NCBI GenBank assembly: GCA_009829735.1 | Contig: CM020618.1 | Span: 24,847,346-24,911,345, forward strand | DNA: 64,000 nucleotides | Reading direction: 5' to 3' | Origin: Pyropia yezoensis | Lineage: Eukaryota; Rhodophyta; Bangiophyceae; Bangiales; Bangiaceae | Part shown: positions 9,409 through 18,993 of the stretch, in pieces | Position numbering within the stretch: position 1 is the stretch's first letter | How the letters are laid out: each line of letters begins with the position of its first letter | Program-made: the position numbers and the translations under genes | Notes under the pieces: generated by a model | The model's input: only the letters and a program-made list of their open reading frames with translations | What the model was told of the DNA's origin: nothing | The model's database searches: none

Positions 9409-9983
9409 CGCGCCTGCTCGCTGCGGCGCTGGCCGTCGACAGCTGTGCGTGGCTGTGGCCGCGGCCGGGGCGGGCGAGCAGCGGGGCGCCGTCCACCCTA
9501 TAGAGGAGAGAGGGGGTGGTGGTGCAGGCCACGGGATGCGGGTTCCAAGCGCGGCCACGCGCCCGACCTCCAGCTGCGCAGGGAGAGCGCACTCAAAAAG
9601 ACGCGCCAGGCCCTCACCGCACAGCGGCAGGAACACCCCGCGGTACCACGCCCCACGCCGCCTCCACGATGATGGCGCACACTTTCATCACCCTTCGTGC
9701 CCCTCCTCGCTGCGCCACCATCCCCCCCGGGCAGCGCATGTGCTGGATCCACCGCACAGACAGGGCAGGCGAGGCCAAGTGGGCAGAGGCACAGGTGGAG
9801 CGACGGGGCCTGCCGTGGACCACCCCCGGGAGGGCGCGCACCGACGGTCGCTGCGGTGGCGACCCCCGTGGACGACGACGCTACATATGTAGCGCGGGAC
9901 CCCTTGCCATGGTGACAACCAAACACGGGGGCCCTCCAGCTTAAGCTTTCTATGTTTCCGCAGCCAGAGCTAAGTACATACAA
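9409..9983. other. 5' region of the oxidoreductase gene up to the retroelement boundary
   Basis: Presumed promoter of the minus-strand oxidoreductase. Open frames here are GC-driven and mutually overlapping. A CCCTCCAGCTTA string at about 9935-9946 resembles the end of the retroelement B repeat but lies 38 bp outside it. Confidence 0.4.
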
Positions 9984-10421
9984 ATGACCCACTTTGCTCC
10001 CTGGCACCGGCCGGTAACTGGCCGTCCGTCCCGTGTGGCCGAGGGGAGCTCAAGAGCTGGCGGTCGGCGGAGCATCCGGGCGGGCGATCGGCTGGGCCGT
10101 CACCAGACGGCGCCATCCAGGCGGCTGCGGCCGCTGGCGGCTTCGATACCGCCTGCCTCTCCCCCTCCCCCGCCGCGCTCCCGCCATTGCCCCAGCCCCC
10201 ACCCCACCCCCCCCCCGCTGCCCGGGCCGTTGCCGCTTGGCGGCGGCGGCGCGGACGTCGCGGGCACGTGCGTGTGGGGCCGGTGGCGGGCCGTTTTCCC
10301 TGGCGGGGCACCTCGGGTGCGGCGGGCGGCGTGGGCGCCGGGAGCGGCGCCTACATAGGCGGCCGCGCGGGCGACACCCCGAGCACCGGGTGCTCGGCAG
10401 CGTCCGTCGGCTTGCCCCGCG
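9984..10421 (+). repeat. Split direct repeat A1
   Basis: 438 bp beginning ATGACCCACTTTGC and ending CTTGCCCCGCG, matching 17010-17447. The frame beginning at its first ATG is duplicated in both copies and is probably not a gene. Confidence 0.9.
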
Positions 10422-10496
10422 TTTGCGTGACCAGCCGACGACTACCCGTGCCTTGCACGTGGTCTGCGCAGACTGCGCGCCTTTGCGTGCTTGAGT

Positions 10497-11484
10497 ATGG
10501 GTGATTCTCCGGCTCGGACCCCCCCACCCCCCGGACCTGCTTCCGCCGCTGAGGTGGCAGAGCTGCGAGCTGAGATTGCTGCCCTGACGCGTGCGTTTGC
10601 GGCCTCCGTTCCGGCGGCCGCGGGCGCTCGCGGCTATGGCGAGGGCGGCAGCACCCCGGCAGAGCCGGCGGCTGTTACGGCAGCCCGTCGCGCCGATGCC
10701 ACCAACGCCACACCTCCCTGCCGGTCGGCTGAAGCGGCAGGTGGAGCTGCTGCGCAGCCAGACCCGCCGCCTGACGGTGCCGGCGACAAGGACGGCAACG
10801 ACTCCCTCGTTCTGTCCAACATTACGGACGGGGACTCCGACGGCGGGCCGGCCTACCGCGGCGGCAGGCGGGACGGGGACGAGTACGCGGGCCACCCCGA
10901 CGGCCTCGACTACCCCGACATCCCGGGGCCCGACGACATCCTGGTCGCCTTTAAGATGCCGAAGCGGATCCGGCGGCCGGACGAGCTGCCGGTCCCGTTC
11001 ACCCCAGCGGACGTCGAGCACGTCACGAACTTCCCCAAGTCGGACCAGGACTACGAGGAAGCCAACGCCACGTACGTTGCCGCCACCGGGGCGCAGGACA
11101 TCGCCAACGCCGCGTCCTCTCTCTACCACCAGCGGGACTCCCTCACGGAGGGTACGCTGGAGGCTCGGCTCGCCTGGCTCGCCGTCGCCACGCGTGTGCA
11201 CTACCGGATCATCTCGGCCAGGTACGACTACCTAGTCGCCAGCAAGAACGAGCCAGGCCTCGCGGAGCTCTACCTCGCTACAGACGCCGTGCCGCGCAAC
11301 CGCGGGCGCGGACCCGGGTGGCAGCGGTTCCTCAACGCTGTCGCCGTGGATGAGGCGCGCGTGTTTACCAAGCGCGCCGCCGAGGCGCGGCTCAACGCCC
11401 CCAAGCGCCGACAGAAACGTCGTCCGGGCGGCGGGCCAGGCGGCGGCGGCGGCGGAGGCGGCGGCGGCGGGGGAGGCGGTGGCA

Positions 11485-11521
<37 letters not shown>

Positions 11522-11690
11522 GGGCGGCAACAAGAAGAGCGGTGGCCAGGGCGGAGGCGGCGGCCAGGGAGGCCGAGACGCCGGCCAGGCTAGCTCTGGC
11601 GGTGGCGGCAGCTCGGGCGGAGGCGGCCGCAAGGAAGGAGCTGCGGCTGCAGCGGCCACCGGCGGTGGCCGCGCTGCCGCCAACGCCTAA
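10497..11690 (+). CDS. Gag-like ORF1 of the tyrosine-recombinase retroelement
   Basis: 397 residues from the ATG at 10497. A Pro/Ala-rich N-terminus with a short heptad-like stretch (AEVAELRAEIAALTRAFAAS) precedes an acidic region. A conserved-looking helical core follows, from about DILVAFKMPKRIRRPDELPV to YDYLVASKNEPGLAELY, then a basic KRRQKRR motif and a long Gly-rich tail encoded by GGC repeats. There is no zinc knuckle. Position directly upstream of the reverse transcriptase and downstream of repeat A1 makes it the structural, particle-forming protein by analogy with other elements of this class. The gene ends at the TAA just before the polymerase frame. Confidence 0.75.
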
Positions 11691-11932
11691 CGCGTTGGGG
11701 CAGGGGCCGACCTTTCGGCCCGCCACCCGGGCAAAGTGCCCGCCCGGGCGGCGCCTCACCAAAGGGCCAACCCGGTGCGGACCCGCCGCCACGGCCGTAC
11801 CGGAACGTGCGCCGCGCGATCAAGGCGTGGCGGGCGTTGGGCGCTTCCAGGTGGGTGATCAAGACCATCCTGGAGGGCGCCCAGATACCGTGGTAGTACC
11901 GCCCGCGGTATCACCGCGCGCGCCCCTACCCG

Positions 11933-13744
11933 GTGGCGCGCAAGGACCAGGCGTTTGCGCTGGCCGAGATGGAGCGCTGCGTGCGCCTGGGGTACTGGGA
12001 GGAGCTCCACGGGGAGGACAAGGAGAAGCCGGTGGTGATCGTCAACGGGTTCGTCACCTGGTCTGCGGGCAAGCAGCGGTTCGTAATAGACGCTCGCTAC
12101 CAGAACCAGGCCATCGACGACAGGCGCTTCAAGTACGAGGTGCTGACGGACCTCGCCCCGCAGCTGCGGGCGGGCGACCAGCTCATTGGCTGGGACGTGA
12201 AGGACGCGTATCACCACGTCCCGTTACGCAAGGCGGACCAGACGTACTGCGCCTTCCAGTGTATGGGGCGCGTCTTCCGGTGCGTCACGATGCCCTTCGG
12301 GCTCAAGGTGGCGCCCTTTGTGTGGACCAAGCTGTGTCGCACGGTCGTGCAGGCGCTGCGGCGCGGGGGCTTCCGGGTCATCGCATACGGCGACGACTTT
12401 GGTGGGGGCGTGCCGACGCGGCGTCAGGCGGGCGCAACAAAGGAGGAGGCGACGGCGGCGGGCCTGCAGGTGAAGTGGCTGTTCCGCTCCCTCGGCCTGC
12501 ACCTGCACCCGACGAAAGGGGAATGGAACGGCACGAGCAGCCTGCCCCTCCTCGGCTTCTTGGTCGACACGGAGCGACGCCTCTTCCTGCTTTGCCCGGA
12601 GCGGACAGTCAAGGTGAAGGGGACGGCGGGGAGCCTCTTGGCGGGTGCCAAGACGCACCGGCGCTGGGTGCGACACTCCGCGCTGCGCAGCTTCTGCGGC
12701 ACGGCAGTTTCGACGCACCTGGCGGTGCCCGAGGCGCGCTACCGCCTCCGCTCGCTGTACACGGCGATGCGGGACCACACGGACGGCAGCAGCAACCGAG
12801 TCAGGTTAGGCAGGCAGGCGATGACGGTCCTCAAGTGGTGGACCGAGTTGACCGCGCACGCGGAGCGGGGTCGGGCTCTCTGGCCGGCCCCTGCCGACGT
12901 GACGATGACGACGGACGCCAACCGCACCGGGTGGGGAGCCACGTGGGACGGACTCGTACCCGCGCGAGGCTACCACGCGGACAACCGCAAGGCCTTGCAT
13001 ATCAACCTCCTCGAGCTGGGGGCGGTGCGGCTAGGCCTCTTGTCGTTCGTGGACTTCTTACGAGAGCCGGCTACTATCGTGCGGCTCCGGACGGACTCGC
13101 GGGTGGCGATGGAGGTCATCAACAGCGGGTCATCGCGGTCGCCCGCCCTGATGTGGGAGCTGCGGCGGCTGCACACGGTGGCCACGGCTCTCGGAGTGAC
13201 GCTGCGGGCGGAGTACCTACCGTCGGCACTGAACCTGTGGGCCGACAGGCTGTCCAGGACGCGGGACTCCACCGACTGGACGCTCTCCCGGCACTCCTTC
13301 GAGCGGCTGGAGCGCCTGTATGGGCCCCACACCGTCGACCTGTTCGCGACGGCGGAGAACACGCAATGCGGCCGCTTCCACTCCAAGTTGCCCGCGCCCG
13401 GCGGCGCGGGCGTCGACGCTATGCGCTTCAGCTGGCGCGGCGACAACGCGTGGGCCAACCCGCCCTTCAACCTTATCGGCCCGGTGGTGGACAAGGCCGT
13501 GCGCGAGAGCGCTGCGGTCACGCTCGTCTCCCCTTACTGGCCCGCCCAGCCATGGTGGCCGACGGCGGTGCGGGCCTGCTCCGCTATGCTCCGGCTCCCG
13601 GCGGCAGAGGGGGTCTTAAAATACGGCCATGGCGACAAGGCGAGCACCGCCACGCGCCCGCAGTGGCGGGTGGTGGTGTTACGGTTCGAGGGGGCGGGGC
13701 ACGCAACCCCGTCCCACGGCTGGTCCGATGGGACCGCCTCGTAG
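11933..13744 (+). CDS. Reverse transcriptase-RNase H of the DIRS/Ngaro-type element
   Basis: About 603 residues in the open part. RT landmarks are KQRFVIDARYQNQ, GWDVKDAYHHVPL, the MPFGLKVAP block and the catalytic AYGDDF (about nt 12385-12402). RNase H landmarks are TTDANRTGWG, RTDSRVAMEV and LWADRLSR. The following HTVDLFATAENTQC...WANPPFN region is the conserved tail found after RNase H in this class. The same frame continues upstream through WRALGASRWVIKTI, a typical start of these enzymes, but is cut by an in-frame TAG at 11894-11896. The true coding region therefore probably begins near 11780 and the copy is interrupted or needs readthrough. It ends 10 bp before the recombinase frame. 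Confidence 0.9.
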   Translation: MARKDQAFALAEMERCVRLGYWEELHGEDKEKPVVIVNGFVTWSAGKQRFVIDARYQNQAIDDRRFKYEVLTDLAPQLRAGDQLIGWDVKDAYHHVPLRKADQTYCAFQCMGRVFRCVTMPFGLKVAPFVWTKLCRTVVQALRRGGFRVIAYGDDFGGGVPTRRQAGATKEEATAAGLQVKWLFRSLGLHLHPTKGEWNGTSSLPLLGFLVDTERRLFLLCPERTVKVKGTAGSLLAGAKTHRRWVRHSALRSFCGTAVSTHLAVPEARYRLRSLYTAMRDHTDGSSNRVRLGRQAMTVLKWWTELTAHAERGRALWPAPADVTMTTDANRTGWGATWDGLVPARGYHADNRKALHINLLELGAVRLGLLSFVDFLREPATIVRLRTDSRVAMEVINSGSSRSPALMWELRRLHTVATALGVTLRAEYLPSALNLWADRLSRTRDSTDWTLSRHSFERLERLYGPHTVDLFATAENTQCGRFHSKLPAPGGAGVDAMRFSWRGDNAWANPPFNLIGPVVDKAVRESAAVTLVSPYWPAQPWWPTAVRACSAMLRLPAAEGVLKYGHGDKASTATRPQWRVVVLRFEGAGHATPSHGWSDGTAS

Positions 13745-13753
13745 GCGGCCTGC

Positions 13754-14073
13754 GTGCCCGCCGTTTTGGCTGGGGCGAGGGGGCGGAGACAGCCAGGCGG
13801 TTGGTGTCCGCCAAAGTACGAAGGCAGCACCAAGCGTATCTACGTCAATGCCTGGGAGCGGTTTGACGAGTTTTGTGACCGGGTGGGCGCGCGCGCGCTG
13901 CCCGCATCGCCTGAGGCTGTGGTGCGCTACATGGCGTCCCTGTTCGACAAGGGCACTTGCGCGCCGGACATTGTCGGCTCGTACCTGGCCGCTATCCGGG
14001 CGGTCCATCGTGTTGCCGGCCTCCCCTCCCCGACCGACGACCCACTCGTTGCCGACGCCCGGGTGGGGTACCG
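13754..14073 (+). pseudogene. Tyrosine recombinase, N-terminal fragment
   Basis: YEGSTKRIYVNAWERFDEFC ... SPEAVVRYMASLFDKG ... IVGSYLAAIRAVHR matches the SAM-like core-binding domain of tyrosine recombinases. The coding sequence stops making sense exactly where a retrotransposon LTR begins (14074). The C-terminal catalytic part reappears at about 16745-16953. The middle, including the first catalytic Arg box, is absent from the window, so the recombinase is dead. Confidence 0.85.
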
Positions 14074-14436
14074 TGTAGCAATATGGTTGTCCGTATTGTG
14101 ACCCTAATATTAGGGGGGCTACTTCTAATCCTTGGCTTTCAATTTGAGAGTCCGTACTGGTCACGGTATCTATAAGTTACGTATGACCAGAGGGACTTGC
14201 ATCTTGGGGTGGAGGGTAGTTAGTAGTGTCTCCGAGGGTTTATAAGGAGGGGGCCGGCGGCGAATCCACCGCCGGCCAAGGTAGAACAACAAACCCCTCC
14301 CATTTGGGCTCCCATCTTGGTCCCGTGGCTTGCGCTCCAAGGACAGCAACCTTGGCCTCCCGGTGACGTTGGTGCCGATCCCCCTTGGTGAGTGTTCCCT
14401 GAGAGTGGACGTGCGACGGATCCCTATTGTGCTACA
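14074..14436 (+). repeat. 5' LTR (363 bp)
   Basis: Bounded by the perfect inverted 7-mers TGTAGCA and TGCTACA, the TG...CA form expected of an LTR. A TATA-like TTTATAAGG lies at about 14239-14247. No second copy is visible, consistent with loss of the 3' end. Confidence 0.75.
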
Positions 14437-14437
14437 T

Positions 14438-14455
14438 TGGTGGAGCAACAGGGGA
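14438..14455 (+). promoter_or_regulatory. Candidate primer-binding site
   Basis: TGGTGGAGCAACAGGGGA starts two bases after the LTR end and begins with the TGG complementary to a tRNA CCA tail. I cannot name the primer tRNA. Confidence 0.5.
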
Positions 14456-14661
14456 CGGGTTTCCGTCACCCTTGTGGTGACGCCGTCTTCGGCCCTGGCA
14501 CACGGATAGGGATCCGGTCCTTTTCTTGTACTCGTGGTGTTGCGACCTGATCGATTGTGTTGAGTTTTTACCTTTGACTGTGATCTACTGTTACTCTCCC
14601 CAATCTACCCCCTCGCTCTCTTATTCGTGGTGATTGTTACGTCGGTTGACTGATTGTGACT

Positions 14662-16953
14662 ATGTCTACCCAAGAGACGGGGAACGTTCAAGATGACGGA
14701 TCGGCGTCGACGCCGACCCCGGAGGTGACTACGGGAACTGGGATCGGGAACCCGATCAACAACATTGAGACGCCAATGCTTTCCGGTGCCGGATCGACGT
14801 TTGGCACGGCTCGGACGGCAGGAGGCGGGGGTCCGCCTCAACTGTCATCGACCGACCTCACTCCGCCGCCTCCTTCACCAGGGGATTCCCTGATGGCATC
14901 ATTGGCCCGCATCGAGGCCCGGTTTTCCGGGCTCGACGCCCGTCAAGATCGGACGGAGGACGCGATGGCAGTGTTGATGTCAACACGCCACACGACGGGA
15001 CCCCGACGTGTTCCTCCCACACCGGTACGGTTCGAACCGGCCGGACTACTTTCGGAGTCCACCAGGGTCAACCCCGGTGTTGCTACTCCTGGACAACCCC
15101 CGGACACAATGGGGTATGGATCCGACTCGTCGGCAGAGTTGGAACGGAGTCACACGGAGCGATACGCTCGGAGCACCCGAAGCGGACTCCGCGGACCCGA
15201 CCCGGCGGATACTTACGCCGGTGGAGAGTCGGTTATTGGGGGAGGGGGTACCCTCTCACAGTACCCCCACGACGAAGGAGGCCAGGCAACTCGGGTTCCC
15301 GAGGTGCCGACGCCTGAAGTACCATCTTCAGTGGTGGAAGCTATGACCGCGCAGGTAACTGCTAGCCTACTGAAGCGGATGGAGTCCGATGAGTTTGCTC
15401 ATCAACTGGCTAAGCGACTGGATATCCAGGACGCCGACACGGAGATCGTCAACGAGGTCTTCCGGTCGGTACTGACTCCCGAACGTTATCGTTTGGAGGA
15501 CCGCTCTACCACCGTATCGGAATCGATGCGTAATACGTCGCATCGGGCGATCCGCTCTATGCAGACCCTTATGAAGGGAGTCTCTATGTTCGGGGGGCCG
15601 AACGGACGCCCGTTGGCAGTCATCGGCTTCTTGACTAGCTTCAAGGCAGCCGCAGACAAGGCGCTCGTCAACGAGGGGCTGGCCCTGGAGATCCTCCCGT
15701 TCTTTGTTGATGAACGGGTGCGAGGCATTCTTCGCCAGGCATCCCCGATGCCGGGAATGAGGGTCGCGGCCACCCCCATGGATTACCGTGGGATTCTCAA
15801 GGAGCTGCTGAGCAGTTACCTCAGTGAGGACAAGTGCGAGGACCACTACCGGGCCCTGCGCACTGCCACCGCCCAGAGCTGGGAGGATGAGGAGATGTTT
15901 GGACGCCGGATCCAAGAGCTCGACTACGAGCTGGGGAAGCTCCTCGGTGAAGGGGAACTACGGGCCATCCTGTTCGCAGGAGTACCCAACTACGTGCGGA
16001 TATCCGCACGGGGAGCCAATACGGCCCGGACGAACTTCAGTCGACTGATGCACATGTGCAAGTCCCTAGGGGACGCCTACCGGGTGCTACACCCGGAATG
16101 TACCTTGGCCCCGAAGCCCAAGGGTGAGGGAGGCAAACCCAGTCTTACCCCGGTACCGAGGCAAGAGAAGGTGGAACGTAAGGCCGCACCAGTACTGGTG
16201 GCGACCGAACATACCCCTATTGGTGAGGATGAACCTCTAGTCGACCAACAGGGCCACCTGTTGCTACCGGCGACGCCGGTGATTGATGAACATGGTACGG
16301 TAGCGTACATCGCCCCGGCTGGAACCCAGTTCCAGGTCAACGAAGGAAGGGGACGGCGCGTCCCGTACGTGCGGACTACGGGGTACTCCCCGGTGACGGG
16401 TAACCCTCACCAACCCTTGCCAACATGGGCGGTGCGCACGGAGGCACCTCCGCAGATTGCGGGCCGACCCAACCGGTTGGGGGAGTCCATGTTCCGGTTG
16501 ACCCAAGGACCCAAGGCCTACCAGGGAGCAGGCACTCGGGCGCCCGAGGGAGGCAACCGCAGCTACGGGGCTACCCCGACGCGAACTCAAGGGGGGACCG
16601 GCACGTCCGGATGTATGTTGTGTGGGGATCCCCAGCACTGGGTGTCTTCCTGCCCACTCATCCCCGAGGAGTCTCGGCGGGCAGCGGCGCACCGCAAGGC
16701 ATCCACCGGGGGGTATCCCGCCAGAGCACCCGGACCCGCACCGGGTCGGCAGCCAGTCAAGTGGACGGGGCACTCCCCGCGCGCTGGCGCAGCATCGTCC
16801 GCGTACGCCATCGGCCTGCCGCCGCCGCTCATCCAGCAGTTTATGGGCCTGTCCTCGGTGGACACGGCCTACAAGCACTACATCAACGCGCAGTGGCCGT
16901 CGACCCCGGCGGCACGGGCGCTGTTTGCCCGCTACTTCCCCCTCCGCTTTTGA
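14662..16953 (+). CDS. Chimeric ORF: Gypsy gag fused in frame to tyrosine recombinase C-terminus
   Basis: 763 residues from the ATG at 14662. Residues 1 to about 690 are gag: a Pro/Thr-rich N-terminus, a helical capsid-like core (around LEILPFFVDERVRGILRQAS and DRSTTVSESMRNTSHR), and a CCHC knuckle (Cys651, Cys654, His659, Cys664; CMLCGDPQHWVSSC). From about residue 700 the protein becomes recombinase: GHSPRAGAA carries the catalytic His704-x-x-Arg707 box, and VDTAYKHYI near the end holds the candidate nucleophile (Tyr737 or Tyr740). The junction keeps one open frame to the TGA at 16953. This looks like a deletion accident rather than a designed fusion. Expression is unknown, and recombinase activity is not expected because the first Arg box is gone. 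Confidence 0.8.
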   Translation: MSTQETGNVQDDGSASTPTPEVTTGTGIGNPINNIETPMLSGAGSTFGTARTAGGGGPPQLSSTDLTPPPPSPGDSLMASLARIEARFSGLDARQDRTEDAMAVLMSTRHTTGPRRVPPTPVRFEPAGLLSESTRVNPGVATPGQPPDTMGYGSDSSAELERSHTERYARSTRSGLRGPDPADTYAGGESVIGGGGTLSQYPHDEGGQATRVPEVPTPEVPSSVVEAMTAQVTASLLKRMESDEFAHQLAKRLDIQDADTEIVNEVFRSVLTPERYRLEDRSTTVSESMRNTSHRAIRSMQTLMKGVSMFGGPNGRPLAVIGFLTSFKAAADKALVNEGLALEILPFFVDERVRGILRQASPMPGMRVAATPMDYRGILKELLSSYLSEDKCEDHYRALRTATAQSWEDEEMFGRRIQELDYELGKLLGEGELRAILFAGVPNYVRISARGANTARTNFSRLMHMCKSLGDAYRVLHPECTLAPKPKGEGGKPSLTPVPRQEKVERKAAPVLVATEHTPIGEDEPLVDQQGHLLLPATPVIDEHGTVAYIAPAGTQFQVNEGRGRRVPYVRTTGYSPVTGNPHQPLPTWAVRTEAPPQIAGRPNRLGESMFRLTQGPKAYQGAGTRAPEGGNRSYGATPTRTQGGTGTSGCMLCGDPQHWVSSCPLIPEESRRAAAHRKASTGGYPARAPGPAPGRQPVKWTGHSPRAGAASSAYAIGLPPPLIQQFMGLSSVDTAYKHYINAQWPSTPAARALFARYFPLRF

Positions 16954-16983
16954 CGGCGGCGGTCGCGGGCATCTCCCCCCGAG

Positions 16984-17010
16984 TTGGCACACCCGTCTCC
17001 CCTCCAGCTA
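16984..17010 (+). repeat. Split direct repeat B1
   Basis: 27 bp, identical to 18123-18149, lying directly against repeat A2 (they share the base at 17010). Confidence 0.85.
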
Positions 17011-17447
17011 TGACCCACTTTGCTCCCTGGCACCGGCCGGTAACTGGCCGTCCGTCCCGTGTGGCCGAGGGGAGCTCAAGAGCTGGCGGTCGGCGGAGCA
17101 TCCGGGCGGGCGATCGGCTGGGCCGTCACCAGACGGCGCCATCCAGGCGGCTGCGGCCGCTGGCGGCTTCGATACCGCCTGCCTCTCCCCCTCCCCCGCC
17201 GCGCTCCCGCCATTGCCCCAGCCCCCACCCCACCCCCCCCCCGCTGCCCGGGCCGTTGCCGCTTGGCGGCGGCGGCGCGGACGTCGCGGGCACGTGCGTG
17301 TGGGGCCGGTGGCGGGCCGTTTTCCCTGGCGGGGCACCTCGGGTGCGGCGGGCGGCGTGGGCGCCGGGAGCGGCGCCTACATAGGCGGCCGCGCGGGCGA
17401 CACCCCGAGCACCGGGTGCTCGGCAGCGTCCGTCGGCTTGCCCCGCG
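17010..17447 (+). repeat. Split direct repeat A2
   Basis: 438-bp copy of A1, diverging abruptly after CTTGCCCCGCG. Its downstream part (17448-17576) is unique sequence before the MITE. Confidence 0.9.
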
Positions 17448-17576
17448 CCCCTGTCCTCCCCGCCCTTGTTTTTTTTCGGGCGCTTCCACGGGCGTCCTTT
17501 TGTCGACTTGTTCGTGGATCTTTCCACTGCTTGTTCTTGTCGCTTCTTCTGCAGTGAGTGATAGTCACCCATACTA

Positions 17577-18093
17577 TTGCAGGCGTCCCAATTTTGGCGG
17601 TGTGCTCGAAGACAAGAGTTCAACAGCGGTTGACCAATGGCGTGCATCAGATCTTGCTGTCGCGACCAATGGCAGCCTTGGAGCGGGGTCCGTTGTTGTG
17701 CAAACAGAGCGATCGGAGATTGCCGACCGATTTCTGAGCCGATCTGCCGGAGAATCGAGGACGACTGAGCCTTCCCAACTGTTCCTGCCCAGGACTCGCC
17801 TGAGATCGAGGAAAAAGAGGGGAGATCGTTGGAAAGAACAACAGTATTCTGGCCAATGAGAATAATGACTTTTTTATTTCATTTTCGTTGAAACTGAAGA
17901 ACATTGGAGTTGTTACACCTTTTTCTATTTGTTGCCGACATGGGGCCAATCGCGTACTTCTGGGATCCGAGAGCTTATGCATTACTGCGCCGTTCTCATG
18001 CCCTTCTCAAACGTCATTGGCTGACGTGCTGTCAGCCACCTGTTGTTGTGCAGTTGTACACATGCACAACCGCCAAAATTGGGACGACTGCAA
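17577..18093. mobile_element. 517-bp MITE with ~29-bp terminal inverted repeats
   Basis: Ends start TTGCAGGCGTCCCAATTTTG on the left and TTGCAGTCGTCCCAATTTTG on the complement of the right, continuing into GCGGT. TA dinucleotides flank both sides (17575-17576, 18094-18095), which fits a Tc1/mariner-like target duplication. It is AT-richer than its surroundings and has no coding capacity. It contains several CCAAT/ATTGG pentamers. It sits inside the A2-B2 interval of the larger retroelement and so is younger than it. Confidence 0.85.
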
Positions 18094-18122
18094 TAAATGA
18101 TACTAAATGACAGTCTGCGCTT

Positions 18123-18149
18123 TTGGCACACCCGTCTCCCCTCCAGCTA
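18123..18149 (+). repeat. Split direct repeat B2 (right end of retroelement)
   Basis: Second copy of the 27-bp B repeat; marks the 3' terminus of the element. Confidence 0.8.
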
Positions 18150-18643
18150 GCAACACCAATTGATCCACCACGGGGGCACGAGATTTCCTCTCAAAGGGGA
18201 CAGCAGGGCGAGTGCCATCACATCGACACCTCGGCTGGCCCACGACCTCGATGACGATGCCGCCGCCTGCGCGTGGGGAGGGGGTGTGGGGGGGAGCGTC
18301 GCTGCTGCAGCCGCGAGCGTCGCTGCCCCCGCACCTCTGATTGTCCCTACCAGGCTTGCTGTCCCACGGCCGCCGGCGGGTGCGCCCTAGCTAGGGGTGG
18401 GCCGGCGGCAGAGCGTCTGCGCCGCGGCGTCTGGCCGTGGGGGACGACTGGGTAAAGCAGCCGCCGTCGCAGCCGCCGGCATCCCCAGGCCGCCGCCTCA
18501 CGCCAACAACCTCCCCCACCTCCCAACGCCGCCGTCTCCGCCGCCCTCCCCCTCCCCCCTGTGGATACTCCCCCGCTGCTTTGAGCGTCCGCGAGCCGCT
18601 CTGTGGTGTGGGGGGACGGGCGCGTCGCTCCCCGACGGGCGCC
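18150..18643. other. 5' region of the PB1 gene
   Basis: Presumed promoter and leader. The downstream frame is open from 18437, but that extension is Pro/Arg-rich and lacks the character of the PB1 protein. Confidence 0.5.
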
Positions 18644-18962
18644 ATGGCGTCGGCGGGGGGAACCCCACGCCCGCCCCCCCCGGCGGGGGAAGGGGTGACG
18701 CGTGTCAAGGCGAGCCTCGGGGGCACCATCCGGCGGCTGGGGGTGCCCCCCCCCGCCGACTGGGCCCACCTGGCCGCCGCGGTGGGCGGCGTCTACGGGG
18801 TGCTTCCCGCGCGCCTTGCGTTTTCTTACATTGATGACGAGGGCGACGTGGTCGCCCTGTCGTGTGACGCGGACCTTGCCGAGGCGTGCCGCCTGGTGAC
18901 GCCGGGGGGGGTCCTCCGCCTGGTGCTCCGTGAGGTGGAGGCGCCGTCGACGCTGCCGGCCG

Positions 18963-18993
<31 letters not shown>

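Larger units (their letters stand above)
14074..16745 (+). mobile_element. Ty3/Gypsy-type LTR retrotransposon, 5' part only (LTR, leader, gag)
   Basis: A complete LTR is followed by a primer-binding-like site, an untranslated leader and a gag with a CCHC zinc knuckle. Protease, polymerase, integrase and the 3' LTR are missing: sequence passes directly from gag into the C-terminal third of the host recombinase somewhere in about 16690-16750. The simplest history is insertion into the recombinase gene, followed by a deletion that removed the element's 3' half and the middle of the recombinase together. The Gypsy assignment rests on gag character and LTR form only. Confidence 0.75.
9984..18149 (+). 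mobile_element. DIRS/Ngaro-type tyrosine-recombinase retroelement with split direct repeats
   Basis: Gene order is gag-like protein, reverse transcriptase-RNase H, tyrosine recombinase, with no DDE integrase. The termini follow the split direct repeat plan A1-ORFs-B1-A2-B2 known for Ngaro and PAT elements. A1 (9984-10421) and A2 (17010-17447) are 438-bp copies I could not tell apart. B1 (16984-17010) abuts A2, and B2 (18123-18149) ends the element. Two later insertions are nested inside: a Gypsy fragment from 14074 that destroys the recombinase, and a 517-bp MITE between A2 and B2. No target duplication is expected for this class and none is visible. The near-identity of A1 and A2 suggests recent insertion, yet the element can no longer move by itself. 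Confidence 0.85.

Noticed and set aside
9984-10358. 124-codon ORF at the start of repeat A1
   Set aside because: Repeated in A2 and absent of motifs; it is part of the terminal repeat, not a gene.
11350-13866. 838-codon frame overlapping the retroelement polymerase
   Set aside because: Shadow frame of the reverse transcriptase-RNase H gene; carries no motifs.
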